Shown here: positions 16,877 to 24,419 of the stretch, piece by piece | Layout of the letters: every line of letters starts with the position of its first letter | Position numbering within the stretch: position 1 is the stretch's first letter | Origin: Ruminococcaceae bacterium UBA1865 | Lineage (GTDB): Bacteria; Bacillota; Clostridia; Oscillospirales; Acutalibacteraceae | Direction of reading: 5' to 3' | NCBI GenBank assembly: GCA_002338255.1 | Contig: DDHX01000028.1 | Span: 17,618-48,750, forward strand | DNA: 31,133 bases | Notes under the pieces: model-generated | What the model was told of the DNA's origin: nothing | Database searches by the model: none | What the model saw: only the letters and a program-made list of their open reading frames with translations | Program-made: the position numbers and the translations under genes

Positions 16877-18694
16877 ATGAATATTGCCGCAATTGACCAT
16901 CAGGCCACAAAAGAATACGTGTATCCAAAGATGAAACACAAACTTGTATTTAAACTAAAAACGGCGCAAAAAGATTGGCAAGACTGCTTCTTGATTTGTT
17001 GGAACCGCTATGACAAGGAAAAAACGTTGCGACGTGTAAAAATGAACTGCTGCTATCGGGATCAATATCATGACTATTTCTACATTGAGGTTGATTTCAA
17101 TCAGGTTGCTTGTTACATAAAATATTATTTTGAGCTGATTCCACTCCAGGGGGAAACCGTTTGGTACGGTTTCTACGGCGCGAGTGCACAGGAAGAAACA
17201 ACAGAACACTTTGAGTTTCTTTACGCAAATGAGAACGACGGATATATCGCACCGGAGTGGGCCGACAGCCAGATATATTATCAAATTTTTCCGGAAAGAT
17301 ATAAGAATGGAGACAGCCCTTGCTACCGTTCGGATTTGGAACCGTGGGGTTCACCTCCTACCCGTGATAACTATATGGGCGGCAACATCAAAGGAATCGC
17401 CGAAAAACTGGATTATATAAAGGATTTGGGAATCACATGTATATATTTAAATCCGATTTTCAAGGGAACGTCCAATCACAAATATGACACAGAAGATTAC
17501 TTTAAGGTTGACCCCGACTTCGGTACCAAAAAAGACCTCGCTCAATTGGTCAGGCAGTGCCATAGGAATGGGATAAAAGTAATTCTTGATGGCGTTTTCA
17601 ATCATTGCGGCTTTTATTTTTCTCAATTTCAAGATGTATTTAAAAACGGAAAAAATTCCAAATATAAGGATTGGTTTTTCATTGATGGCTTTCCGGTTCA
17701 AACCGAGCCGCCAAATTATGAATGTGTGGGATTCTTCAAGTGGATGCCGAAGCTGAATCTGGCAAATCCTGAAACAAGGAATTACTTTCTTACGGTCGGA
17801 AAATATTGGATTGAGGAAGTACATATAGACGGATGGAGACTGGATGTTTCGGATGAAGTTGAAGGCGCTTTTTGGGAATGCTTCCGCAACAAGATAAAAG
17901 AAAAATATCCAGATACGATTTTAATCGGCGAAACTTGGGGTGACGCCAGTAAATTGGTACAGGGGAACCGGTTAGACTCTGCGATGAACTACCTGTTTAA
18001 AGATGCTGTAACCGATTGGATTGCAAAAGAACGAATTGACACGGAAACCTTTGACTGGCGCATCAATTTTATGCTTTCCAGATACAGTGCCCCTACGATA
18101 CGAATCATGTACAACTTGCTTGACAGCCATGATACAAGCAGATTCCTGTTTGACTGTAAAGGCAACATTGAAAAGCTTAAACTGGCAGTAGCATTTATGA
18201 TGACCTTTCCGGGTTGCCCTGCTATCTATTACGGCGATGAAATCGGAATGAGCGGAGATAACGATCCGGAGTGCCGCGGGGCAATGGAATGGGACATAGA
18301 AAAACAAAATCTTCCACTCAAGAATTGGTACAAAAGGTTCATTCGTATCCGAAAGTCATCCCCCATTTTTTCAAAGGGAAGTTTTGCCACCAACTTTTGT
18401 GATAACAAATTAGGAGTTTATGGTTATATTCGAAGTTATGAAAGCCAAAACGCCTACATTGTGTTAAATCGTTCTTCAGACATTCAAAAAGTTAGCGTTC
18501 CGGTATGGGAGGAAAACACAAGATTTATGGAGGTGATTACAGAAGAAATGGTATGCTCTGAAGAAAAAGCAAACCCGGCTATTTGTTACAATGGTGACAT
18601 TATGGAAAGCAAAGGTTTTATTTTAGCGTCGCTGCCTGCGTACTCTGTAAAAATTTTTATTAACAAAGAAAGTGGTGAATGTAATGACAAATAA
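16877..18694 (+). CDS. GH13 alpha-glycosidase (neopullulanase / cyclomaltodextrinase / maltogenic amylase type)
   Basis: Cytoplasmic protein of 605 residues without a signal peptide. An N-terminal beta-domain of about 120 residues, like the CBM34 domain of GH13_20 enzymes, precedes the catalytic barrel, which opens with WADSQIYYQIFPERYKNGD. The catalytic residues are visible: nucleophile D323 in DGWRLDVSDEV, acid E352 in LIGETWGD and D419 in LLDSHDTSRF. GGNIKGIAEKLDYIKDLGIT and LDGVFNHCG are further GH13 regions. Enzymes of this group open cyclodextrins and hydrolyse maltodextrins or pullulan inside the cell. Start ATG 16877 follows AAGGAAGG; an in-frame ATG 14 codons upstream overlaps the regulator. 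Its end overlaps the next gene by 11 bases. Confidence 0.92.
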   Translation: MNIAAIDHQATKEYVYPKMKHKLVFKLKTAQKDWQDCFLICWNRYDKEKTLRRVKMNCCYRDQYHDYFYIEVDFNQVACYIKYYFELIPLQGETVWYGFYGASAQEETTEHFEFLYANENDGYIAPEWADSQIYYQIFPERYKNGDSPCYRSDLEPWGSPPTRDNYMGGNIKGIAEKLDYIKDLGITCIYLNPIFKGTSNHKYDTEDYFKVDPDFGTKKDLAQLVRQCHRNGIKVILDGVFNHCGFYFSQFQDVFKNGKNSKYKDWFFIDGFPVQTEPPNYECVGFFKWMPKLNLANPETRNYFLTVGKYWIEEVHIDGWRLDVSDEVEGAFWECFRNKIKEKYPDTILIGETWGDASKLVQGNRLDSAMNYLFKDAVTDWIAKERIDTETFDWRINFMLSRYSAPTIRIMYNLLDSHDTSRFLFDCKGNIEKLKLAVAFMMTFPGCPAIYYGDEIGMSGDNDPECRGAMEWDIEKQNLPLKNWYKRFIRIRKSSPIFSKGSFATNFCDNKLGVYGYIRSYESQNAYIVLNRSSDIQKVSVPVWEENTRFMEVITEEMVCSEEKANPAICYNGDIMESKGFILASLPAYSVKIFINKESGECNDK

Positions 18695-20006
18695 AAAAGC
18701 AAAAAAAATTCTGGCGCTCGGACTCACAGCAGTAATGATTTTGACAGCCCTTACCGCGTGTGGATCAAAGACACCAGAAAATAGTTCAGCTCCGAAAACC
18801 GAGTCAACTGCTTCCAAAGAAGGAACCACACCAAAAGAAACTGTAACATTAAACTTTTGGCATCATTACAGTGCTCAATCCCCGGAGAATGAAACCCTAA
18901 CTAAAGTGCTTATTCCGAAGTTTGAAGAAGAAAATCCAGGCTACAAAGTGAACGCTGTTTCATACGAATGGGCAGATTTGCACCAAAAGATTTTGGTAAA
19001 CGCCAACGCAGGTACACTTCCTGATGTTGCAAGAGCAGACATTGCCTGGGTGCCGGAATTTCAAAAAATGAACATTTTGGTCCCACTCGACAAAGAGATG
19101 AGTGATTTTGACAAAGTGTCAAAAAATCTATTGGAAAGCGCTATGAGTACAGCAAAAGTAAAGAGAAATTACTATGCGCTTGCGCTGAACACGAACACAA
19201 AAATTTTATTTTACAATAAAGACGCCTTGGCTTCGGCTGGTTTATCCACTCCAAAAACAATGGATGAACTAATTGCCGCCGCAAAGAAACTGTCGGGTAA
19301 AAACAAAGCGGGGCAACAGGTATGGGGACTCACGGAACCCGCCCTTGCCGGTTGGAACATCTTACCCTACATTTGGAGCAATGGCGGTGAAATCACAGAC
19401 GAAAATTATACCAAAGCCAGCGGCTACATAAACAGTGAAAAGAGCATTGCAGCAATGCAAATGCTGGCGGACTTGTACAAGAATAAACAATTGAACGGGT
19501 TCAACAGCGGAGATATTCCTATGACGGACGGTTTTGGCACGGGAAGGTATATGATGCTGCTGGAAGGCCCGTGGAAGACCGCTGAAATGAAAGGCGCATA
19601 TCCGAACTTTGCTTATAAAACCGCCGATGTACCTGCGGGTCAGGGTGGATCTCACTCAGTATTGGGCGGTGAAGACATTGCCATGTTCAAAACTGCAAAT
19701 AAAGAAGGCGCATGGAAATTCATGCAATTTATGACCAGTGACTATGCTCAAATTGAAATGGCAAAATGCGGACTGATTCCCGCAAGCAAAACTGCTCTTG
19801 AGGATTCCACCGTTAAAAGTGCAGATTTTGCACCATTCCTGGAAGCAATCAAAACTGCGAAAGCAAGACCGCCGGTGGCTTCTTGGCCGGAAATTGACAA
19901 TGAACTTACAACCGCGGCAACCAGCATTATTGTACAAAGCAAGGATGCCAAAACGGTACTGGATCAACTGGCTCCAAAAATCGACGCCCTTCTTGCAAAA
20001 GAATAA
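18684..20006 (+). CDS. ABC transporter sugar-binding lipoprotein (operon 2)
   Basis: A 440-residue family 1 solute-binding protein, MalE-like. From ATG 18684 it starts with a Lys-rich n-region and a hydrophobic core ending LTALTAC, giving lipidated C26 and then a Ser/Thr/Glu-rich linker. The mature part begins VTLNFWHHYSAQSPENETL. It also shows TLPDVARADIAWVPEFQ, YYALALNTNTKILFYNKD and GRYMMLLEGPWKTAEMKG, which are family 1 hallmarks. A GTG four codons upstream (18672) is possible but unnecessary. The GH13 neighbour and MalE-like features suggest maltodextrin or cyclodextrin as ligand. It is followed by 172 bases containing a hairpin that abuts the next ribosome site. Confidence 0.92.
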   Translation: MTNKKAKKILALGLTAVMILTALTACGSKTPENSSAPKTESTASKEGTTPKETVTLNFWHHYSAQSPENETLTKVLIPKFEEENPGYKVNAVSYEWADLHQKILVNANAGTLPDVARADIAWVPEFQKMNILVPLDKEMSDFDKVSKNLLESAMSTAKVKRNYYALALNTNTKILFYNKDALASAGLSTPKTMDELIAAAKKLSGKNKAGQQVWGLTEPALAGWNILPYIWSNGGEITDENYTKASGYINSEKSIAAMQMLADLYKNKQLNGFNSGDIPMTDGFGTGRYMMLLEGPWKTAEMKGAYPNFAYKTADVPAGQGGSHSVLGGEDIAMFKTANKEGAWKFMQFMTSDYAQIEMAKCGLIPASKTALEDSTVKSADFAPFLEAIKTAKARPPVASWPEIDNELTTAATSIIVQSKDAKTVLDQLAPKIDALLAKE

Positions 20007-20134
20007 TAATATTATAGATTAGTATAACTGAATAAAGGGTGACAGTCAATAATTGGTTGACAAGAATACATGGGAAAACGAAGATTCTTGTGTGGCTAAT
20101 CAGCTAAGACATTGGTATTAAAGGTTTAAATAAA

Positions 20135-20160
20135 GATGCCCTTCCATGTGAAAGGGCATC
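20135..20160 (+). terminator. Intercistronic hairpin abutting the permease ribosome site
   Basis: GATGCCCTT / AAGGGCATC, 9-bp perfect arms with an 8-base loop. The next six bases (AGGAGG, 20161-20166) are the Shine-Dalgarno of the permease gene. There is no U tract. Likely roles are protecting the binding-protein message or limiting ribosome access to the permease start. Confidence 0.72.
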
Positions 20161-20178
20161 AGGAGGTATGGCTAAGCG

Positions 20179-21069
20179 ATGGAAACAAAATCCTTAAAAA
20201 ACAGGATCCAAATTTTCTTACTTCTTCTGCCCGGAATGATTGTATTTGCCATGTTTACCATCTATCCAATCGTAAAGCTGTTTTTAATGAGCTTTTTTAA
20301 ATGGGATTTTAGTTCTATGGCGGAGCAAACTTTTATTGGACTGGACAATTACAAAGAAGTCCTGTTCGACGAAACTTTTCATACCGCTTTCACAAATACA
20401 ATTTTGTATACGATTATAACAGTCCCTGCGCAAATGGCCTTAGGTCTTTTGGCTGCCGTGCTGATTCATAATATTCCGAAATTTAAAGTGTCTTTCCGGG
20501 TGTTGTACTACCTGCCGGTAATCACTTCATGGGTGATTGTGTCGCTGGTGTTCAAGTATATTTTCAACACCGAAGGAATGCTGAATTACGTTCTGACAAA
20601 TGTCATGCACTTTACTTCAACAAATATTGCTTGGCTGGACACCCGCTGGGGCGGGATGGCGGTCACAGAAATGCTCGGCACTTGGAAGGGCGTGGGGTGG
20701 AATATGGTTGTGTTTTTGGCCGCGCTGCAAAGTGTTCCACAGGAGCTTTACGAAGTTGCAGACTTGGACGGTTGCGGCAGAATCCAAAAATTTTTTTACG
20801 TTACGATTCCTTCTATTAAAAGCACAGTGCTTTTCGCACTGATCATGCTTACCATTGGTGGGTTTAATGTCTTCACATCCGTAAAAATGATAACAGAGGG
20901 AAAACCCATGCACCAAACGGAAACAGTTCTTACTTGGATGTACTACAAGGCCTTCACATCGGGAAAATTCGGGTATGCGGCGGCGCTGTCGTTTATTGTG
21001 GCGCTTACCTTGGCGTTCCTTGCAATTTTGCAGTTTAAGGCTATGAAAAACAAAGATGAAACAATGTGA
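20179..21069 (+). CDS. ABC transporter permease, MalF/UgpA-like (operon 2)
   Basis: Integral membrane protein of 296 residues with six predicted membrane segments; the first is IFLLLLPGMIVFAMFTIYPI. The EAA loop is ELYEVADLDGCGRIQKFFYV followed by TIPSI. It forms the channel with the next gene and needs an ABC ATPase not encoded here. AGGAGG lies 12 bases before the ATG, a rather long spacing. An out-of-frame ATG at 20168, one base after the Shine-Dalgarno, would read only nine codons. The upstream hairpin touches the ribosome site, so translation may be structurally controlled. Confidence 0.93.
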   Translation: METKSLKNRIQIFLLLLPGMIVFAMFTIYPIVKLFLMSFFKWDFSSMAEQTFIGLDNYKEVLFDETFHTAFTNTILYTIITVPAQMALGLLAAVLIHNIPKFKVSFRVLYYLPVITSWVIVSLVFKYIFNTEGMLNYVLTNVMHFTSTNIAWLDTRWGGMAVTEMLGTWKGVGWNMVVFLAALQSVPQELYEVADLDGCGRIQKFFYVTIPSIKSTVLFALIMLTIGGFNVFTSVKMITEGKPMHQTETVLTWMYYKAFTSGKFGYAAALSFIVALTLAFLAILQFKAMKNKDETM

Positions 21070-21080
21070 GGTGAGGAAAA

Positions 21081-21926
21081 TTGGCTGTTAAAAACTCTCG
21101 GACTTCAAAAATTGTAATGTATATACTGCTGGTAATCGGTGGGTGTGTGTCGGTTTTCCCTATGCTCTACATGATCAGCACATCTTTAAAGCCAAACGGG
21201 GCTCTATATGAATATCCGCCGCATTTTTTCCCAAACGCAAATAATATTACTGCTGAGAATTATGTCTACATCTTTAAACAAGAAAAATTTTATGTTAATT
21301 TTTTGAATAGTCTGGCGGTATCTCTGTTAACGGTTGCTATTGCAGCGTTAATATCTGCTGCTTTGGCGTTTTGTATTGCACGGTTCAAATTTCCGGGACG
21401 AACGTTTTTATTTGGGTTGGTAATAGGTACTATGATTATTCCGGGTACAACGCTTATTATCACGCAGTATGAACTGGCCACATACTTAAAACTGATTAAC
21501 AAGCTGCTTGGATTGGTTCCTTTTTATGTCGCCTGGGTCATTCCCTTCTCTACCTTTATGATAAAAGGATTTATTGAAAATATCCCAAAGGACTTTGACG
21601 AGGCCATATATATTGATGGCGGCAGTGTATTGACTGTCTTTTTTAAAATAGCAATTCCTCTGGCAAGCCCAGCGATTGCTTCTGTCAGCATTTTTAATTT
21701 TCTTACCGCTTGGGAAGAGTACCCGTGGGCTCTAACTGTAATTAACGATAATATGAAACGAACGTTACCAATTGCAATCGCCGGATTTTTTGGCCAGCAC
21801 CAGTTTACACAATGGGGATATGTGTTTGCCATGTCTGTAGCAAGTTTAATTCCCGTGTTGATTTTGTTTATTTGCTTTCAAAAATATTTTGTAACAGGAT
21901 TGACAACAGGAGGAGTAAAAGGTTAG
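21081..21926 (+). CDS. ABC transporter permease, MalG/UgpE-like (operon 2)
   Basis: Integral membrane protein of 281 residues beginning with TTG at 21081, preceded by GAGGTGAGG. No in-frame ATG lies close enough to replace it: the first membrane segment, IVMYILLVIGGCVSVFPMLY, begins at about residue 11. The EAA loop is DFDEAIYIDGGSVLTVFFKI followed by AIPLASPAI. The protein ends TGLTTGGVKG, the usual tail of second permeases in sugar importers. It follows the first permease by 11 bases and is the last gene of operon 2, with a terminator about 80 bases downstream. Confidence 0.93.
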   Translation: MAVKNSRTSKIVMYILLVIGGCVSVFPMLYMISTSLKPNGALYEYPPHFFPNANNITAENYVYIFKQEKFYVNFLNSLAVSLLTVAIAALISAALAFCIARFKFPGRTFLFGLVIGTMIIPGTTLIITQYELATYLKLINKLLGLVPFYVAWVIPFSTFMIKGFIENIPKDFDEAIYIDGGSVLTVFFKIAIPLASPAIASVSIFNFLTAWEEYPWALTVINDNMKRTLPIAIAGFFGQHQFTQWGYVFAMSVASLIPVLILFICFQKYFVTGLTTGGVKG

Positions 21927-21970
21927 CCAATTTGAAAAAATCAAAAATATAATTGCTGTGAAAACGTTCT

Positions 21971-21987
21971 GTTAGCATATGCTTAAC
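21971..21987. repeat. Short near-palindrome after operon 2
   Basis: GTTAGCATATGCTTAAC has a palindromic core GCATATGC flanked by GTTA and TTAAC. It sits between the last permease gene and the terminator. No role can be assigned. Confidence 0.4.
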
Positions 21988-22006
21988 AATTAGGAATCAT
22001 TTTACT

Positions 22007-22040
22007 ATCCGTCACATGTTTTGTGGCGGATTTTTTATTG
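22007..22040 (+). terminator. Rho-independent terminator of operon 2
   Basis: ATCCGTCAC / GTGGCGGAT pairs over 9 bp with one G-U, around a 7-base loop, followed by TTTTTTATT. Confidence 0.9.
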
Positions 22041-22105
22041 TGATTTTCTCGTTTATGTTCAGCATCTATTTGCAAAGACAAACTAAACTATTTTGGAATA
22101 TAGCA

Positions 22106-22133
22106 AAGCAGCGCAGGGTGCCTTGCGCTGCTT
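22106..22133. terminator. Hairpin downstream of the convergent AraC-family gene
   Basis: AAGCAGCGCA / TGCGCTGCTT, 10-bp perfect arms with an 8-base loop, lies 15 bases beyond the stop of the minus-strand regulator. The U-rich tail is weak on both strands, so termination strength is uncertain. Confidence 0.65.
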
Positions 22134-22148
22134 AAAAACAACTGGCTA

Positions 22149-23018
22149 TTATTTGACTGCCACCAATTCGATATAACCCCTCGTGCCGACCGGCTCCAGC
22201 TGTATACGTGGGTTTTCCTTGTCCCAAGTGTAGCCGATTACAGTGGGATCATATTTTTTGATTGCCGCCCAAACCTGCTCGATTGCCTCGCAATAGTCTT
22301 CCTCGGCAAATGGTTCGCCTTGGAACATCAAATATTTGCAGGCGGGCAGGTCAATCACATCAAACCCATCCGGAACGACATCCGCATAATTCGTTGCGAC
22401 TTCTACGCCCTGCACATACTCCGAAGTGCCCGGCTTGATGTAGCTCTTGGGAAGCCAAAGTGAAACAGGCTCTCCGCTGATAGATTTCATACTCAGCAGC
22501 AGACCCCACACGTCACAGCCGACCTCCTCGCAGTAGGCGAAATAGTCGGCAGCTTTAACCCCTCTTTTGATAAGCACCTTACGCGCCGGTTTCTCGATGA
22601 CCTGAACAAATACACTCTTCGCTGTTTCCATCTGTTTCTCCTTTCTCGTGGCTCTGTACTTTACTCCATAAGGTGTGAAAAGATAAAGAGGAATGGGTGA
22701 AGCGGCGTATTCGCGCGGATTACAGCCAAACTCACGAAAAAAGGCACGCTGATATCCGTCCACGCTCCCAAAGCCAAGCTCCAATGCAACGTCAAGGATT
22801 TTGCAGGTTTCATCACGCAGCTTCAGTGCCGACTTGGACAGTCGAAACCGCCTGATATAATCCGCAGGTGTCATATTCGTCCACTGGGTAAACAGCCGGT
22901 AAGAATACCACGGTGAAAACAAGGATACCTCCGACAAATCTGCAAGAGTAATGTTTTCGCACAAATGCTCCGCAATATAGTCCTGCATTCGCTGTACCGC
23001 TTCTCTGTGTTCCTCCAT
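22149..23018 (-). CDS. AraC-family regulator with C-terminal GyrI-like effector domain
   Basis: The protein has 289 residues from the ATG at 23018, which has GGGAG about 8 bases upstream; an in-frame GTG/ATG further upstream is unsupported. Residues about 8-105 form the double helix-turn-helix: the first spans MQDYIAEHLCENITLADLSE, and the second includes LELGFGSVDGYQRAFFREFG followed by CNPREY. The rest, from about residue 130, is a GyrI-like small-molecule-binding domain (KPARKVLIKRG, YIELVAVK ending). Regulators of this layout often sense drugs or toxic small molecules and control export pumps, but no target gene is adjacent. It is convergent with operon 2 and unlikely to regulate it. Confidence 0.9.
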   Translation of the reverse strand: MEEHREAVQRMQDYIAEHLCENITLADLSEVSLFSPWYSYRLFTQWTNMTPADYIRRFRLSKSALKLRDETCKILDVALELGFGSVDGYQRAFFREFGCNPREYAASPIPLYLFTPYGVKYRATRKEKQMETAKSVFVQVIEKPARKVLIKRGVKAADYFAYCEEVGCDVWGLLLSMKSISGEPVSLWLPKSYIKPGTSEYVQGVEVATNYADVVPDGFDVIDLPACKYLMFQGEPFAEEDYCEAIEQVWAAIKKYDPTVIGYTWDKENPRIQLEPVGTRGYIELVAVK

Positions 23019-23142
23019 TTTTTTCACTCCCTTATGCGTCTTATCATAGCATCCATAGAAAGGGAAACTCTCGACCTTTTTTGCTGATCGCATTTTGTGC
23101 TTTCAGTTTCCATAGAGATAAAAATGGAACAATCTTCTGAGG

Positions 23143-23469
23143 CTATTTTTTTCCAGACTCGACCCATTTACCGTATTTCAAAACCAGTCGATTTGGTAGT
23201 TGAAACAACTGAATCGCTAAAATAAAGATTAAAATTGAAATAAATAGCGTGCTGCCAAAAAGCTCAATATGAACTGAAGCTGAAATAAAATAAGCAGCGA
23301 TAAAACCTAAAATATCAACCAATCCATAGACAAGGCGCCAAGGCCAGCTTAACCGTATACGGCAGCCGCAATTGTCACACGGCAGGTTCTTAAAAAATGG
23401 TTGAGGCATTCTAAATGAGTAGCCTACAATGTATTTGTGGCTGCAGGGTATATTTTTATTATTTTCCAT
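23143..23469 (-). CDS. Small membrane protein with CxxC pair (cxxc_20_cxxc-like)
   Basis: The protein has 108 residues from the ATG at 23469, with AGGAG 6 bases upstream; an in-frame ATG 13 codons earlier lacks a ribosome site. The N-terminal soluble part contains a cysteine (CSHKYIVGY) and a CDNCGCRIRL cluster, a partial zinc-ribbon pattern. Two membrane segments follow (LVYGLVDILGFIAAYFI and TLFISILIFILAIQLFQL), with a Lys-rich end. It resembles the small Firmicute family of CxxC-20-CxxC membrane proteins, but the first CxxC is incomplete. Function unknown. No close operon partner is apparent. Confidence 0.72.
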   Translation of the reverse strand: MENNKNIPCSHKYIVGYSFRMPQPFFKNLPCDNCGCRIRLSWPWRLVYGLVDILGFIAAYFISASVHIELFGSTLFISILIFILAIQLFQLPNRLVLKYGKWVESGKK

Positions 23470-23667
23470 ATTGAACTCCTTTATTTTTCTTATGTACAAA
23501 TATATCATATATGAAGTGGAACTGTCAGGTATGCGAACTCGATATTATAAAGAATTAGGAGTCGCAAATCTAACAAAAAAGCGGGCGTGTATTCATAAGA
23601 AAGCATGTCCGATCATTTTTAATAAGGTTTTATGTATTCTTATTTTCCTTACATATAAACACCTAAC

Positions 23668-23696
23668 TTTGTATCATTTGTTCAATTTAGATGCAG
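23668..23696 (+). repeat. Direct repeat copy 1 (29 bp)
   Basis: Begins TTTGTATCATTTG and ends TTTAGATGCAG. It matches 24287-24315 at 26 of 29 positions; the differences are at repeat positions 6, 14 and 17, all transitions. It lies just beyond the 3' end of the small membrane-protein gene. Confidence 0.65.
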
Positions 23697-23741
23697 GGTA
23701 CAACTGTGTAAAGTGCTCATAGCTTCATATTCTTTTGGGGG

Positions 23742-23996
23742 CTATTTTTTCGCAGTGGCAATTTTAACCAATAGTCCCAATACCTGACCGGTCGCAACCA
23801 CTGCCGCAACGAATGCAATTAGCATACTATCCAGTATAAAATACAAAGCCAATAATAGGAAAACAATGCTTATTGTCATCCCATAAATCCAATTTTTATT
23901 ACTCTTTTTTATAATTAGAGAAAGAATAAATGTGATTATTGCCACGATACACCACGCGACTCCAATTGCCATCCCTATTCCACTGCTTGTAAACAT
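23742..23996 (-). CDS. Small hydrophobic membrane protein of unknown function
   Basis: The protein has 84 residues. Segments at about 5-28 (GIGMAIGVAWCIVAIITFIL) and 37-58 (IYGMTISIVFLLLALYFILD) are clearly transmembrane. A third hydrophobic stretch (MLIAFVAAVVATGQVLGLLV) is likely. Short Lys-rich loops (IIKKSNKNW) and a Lys end set a probable topology. GGAG lies 7 bases before the ATG, supporting translation. I recognise no family. It stands between the two copies of a 29-bp imperfect repeat, with a terminator upstream on its strand, so it is probably transcribed alone. It could be a small integral protein of a mobile segment. Confidence 0.6.
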   Translation of the reverse strand: MFTSSGIGMAIGVAWCIVAIITFILSLIIKKSNKNWIYGMTISIVFLLLALYFILDSMLIAFVAAVVATGQVLGLLVKIATAKK

Positions 23997-24073
23997 TTCT
24001 TTACTCCACTTAAAAGCTCTGTTAATTCAACATGATAAACAATTTGTACTTTAAGTATACCATACAGAACAAA

Positions 24074-24113
24074 AAAAGCCACAGGTAGGTTTAATTCCTA
24101 ACGCGTGGCTTTT
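24074..24113 (-). terminator. Rho-independent terminator (minus strand)
   Basis: AAAAGCCAC / GTGGCTTTT arms with an inner TAGG/CCTA pairing. Read on the minus strand the stem is followed by seven U residues. It would stop transcription arriving from the right, or from an RNA starting within 24114-24249. Confidence 0.82.
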
Positions 24114-24249
24114 CACGGACGGCAGCGGTGGAATTCGAAGGTTGTGCAATCTGCACGCGCGTTCCGCGAATCCCTTTAATTTCCTGCTGATTATCTATTA
24201 TAAGTGATTGCCTCGGGTTGCGCCTGTGGGTTCTCATCCCGACCATAAT
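24114..24249. other. Unexplained segment between two strong terminators
   Basis: About 136 bases richer in GC than their surroundings. A 76-codon minus-strand frame covers this stretch, but it runs through the perfect hairpin at 24250-24289, lacks a convincing ribosome site and looks non-coding. The stretch could be part of an untranslated RNA ending at the 24074-24113 terminator. No known RNA fold is recognised. Confidence 0.4.
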
Positions 24250-24289
24250 AAAGGAGGCAGAACAGTCTTTTGACTGTTCTGCCTCCTTT
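24250..24289. terminator. Perfect 18-bp hairpin, bidirectional terminator
   Basis: Arms AAAGGAGGCAGAACAGTC and its exact complement flank a TTTT loop. It lies 130 bases beyond the subtilase stop codon. The stem ends in CCTTT on both strands, so it can act in both directions. It runs directly into repeat copy 2. Confidence 0.88.
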
Positions 24290-24315
24290 GTGTCATTTGC
24301 TCGATTTAGATGCAG
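24287..24315 (+). repeat. Direct repeat copy 2 (29 bp)
   Basis: Begins TTTGTGTCATTTG and ends TTTAGATGCAG; 26 of 29 identical to 23668-23696. It overlaps the last bases of the 18-bp hairpin. The two copies are 619 bp apart and bracket the 84-residue membrane-protein gene. Confidence 0.65.
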
Positions 24316-24419
24316 ACTCATTCACTTATACTAAAGATTGGTGCAATCACAAAATGCTTGTTTGCCAACGAAAAACGGTGTGTAAGTCTTTCATACAAAA
24401 GTGAATATCCAAAACCAAT

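Noticed and set aside
21959..21972. TGAAAACGTTCTGT as a catabolite-response element after operon 2
   Set aside because: Misses a conserved C and lies downstream of the last gene, before a terminator, so it has no promoter to act on.
23429..23722. 97-codon plus-strand frame between the small membrane-protein genes
   Set aside because: Overlaps the start of the minus-strand CxxC gene and repeat copy 1; no ribosome site.
24118..24170. tRNA-like TTCGAATTCC motif near 24130
   Set aside because: No cloverleaf, anticodon stem or CCA-bearing acceptor stem could be drawn; only the T-loop-like string matches.
24091..24321. 76-codon minus-strand frame left of the subtilase
   Set aside because: Runs through the perfect 18-bp hairpin at 24250-24289, lacks a convincing ribosome site, and its peptide resembles translated non-coding sequence.
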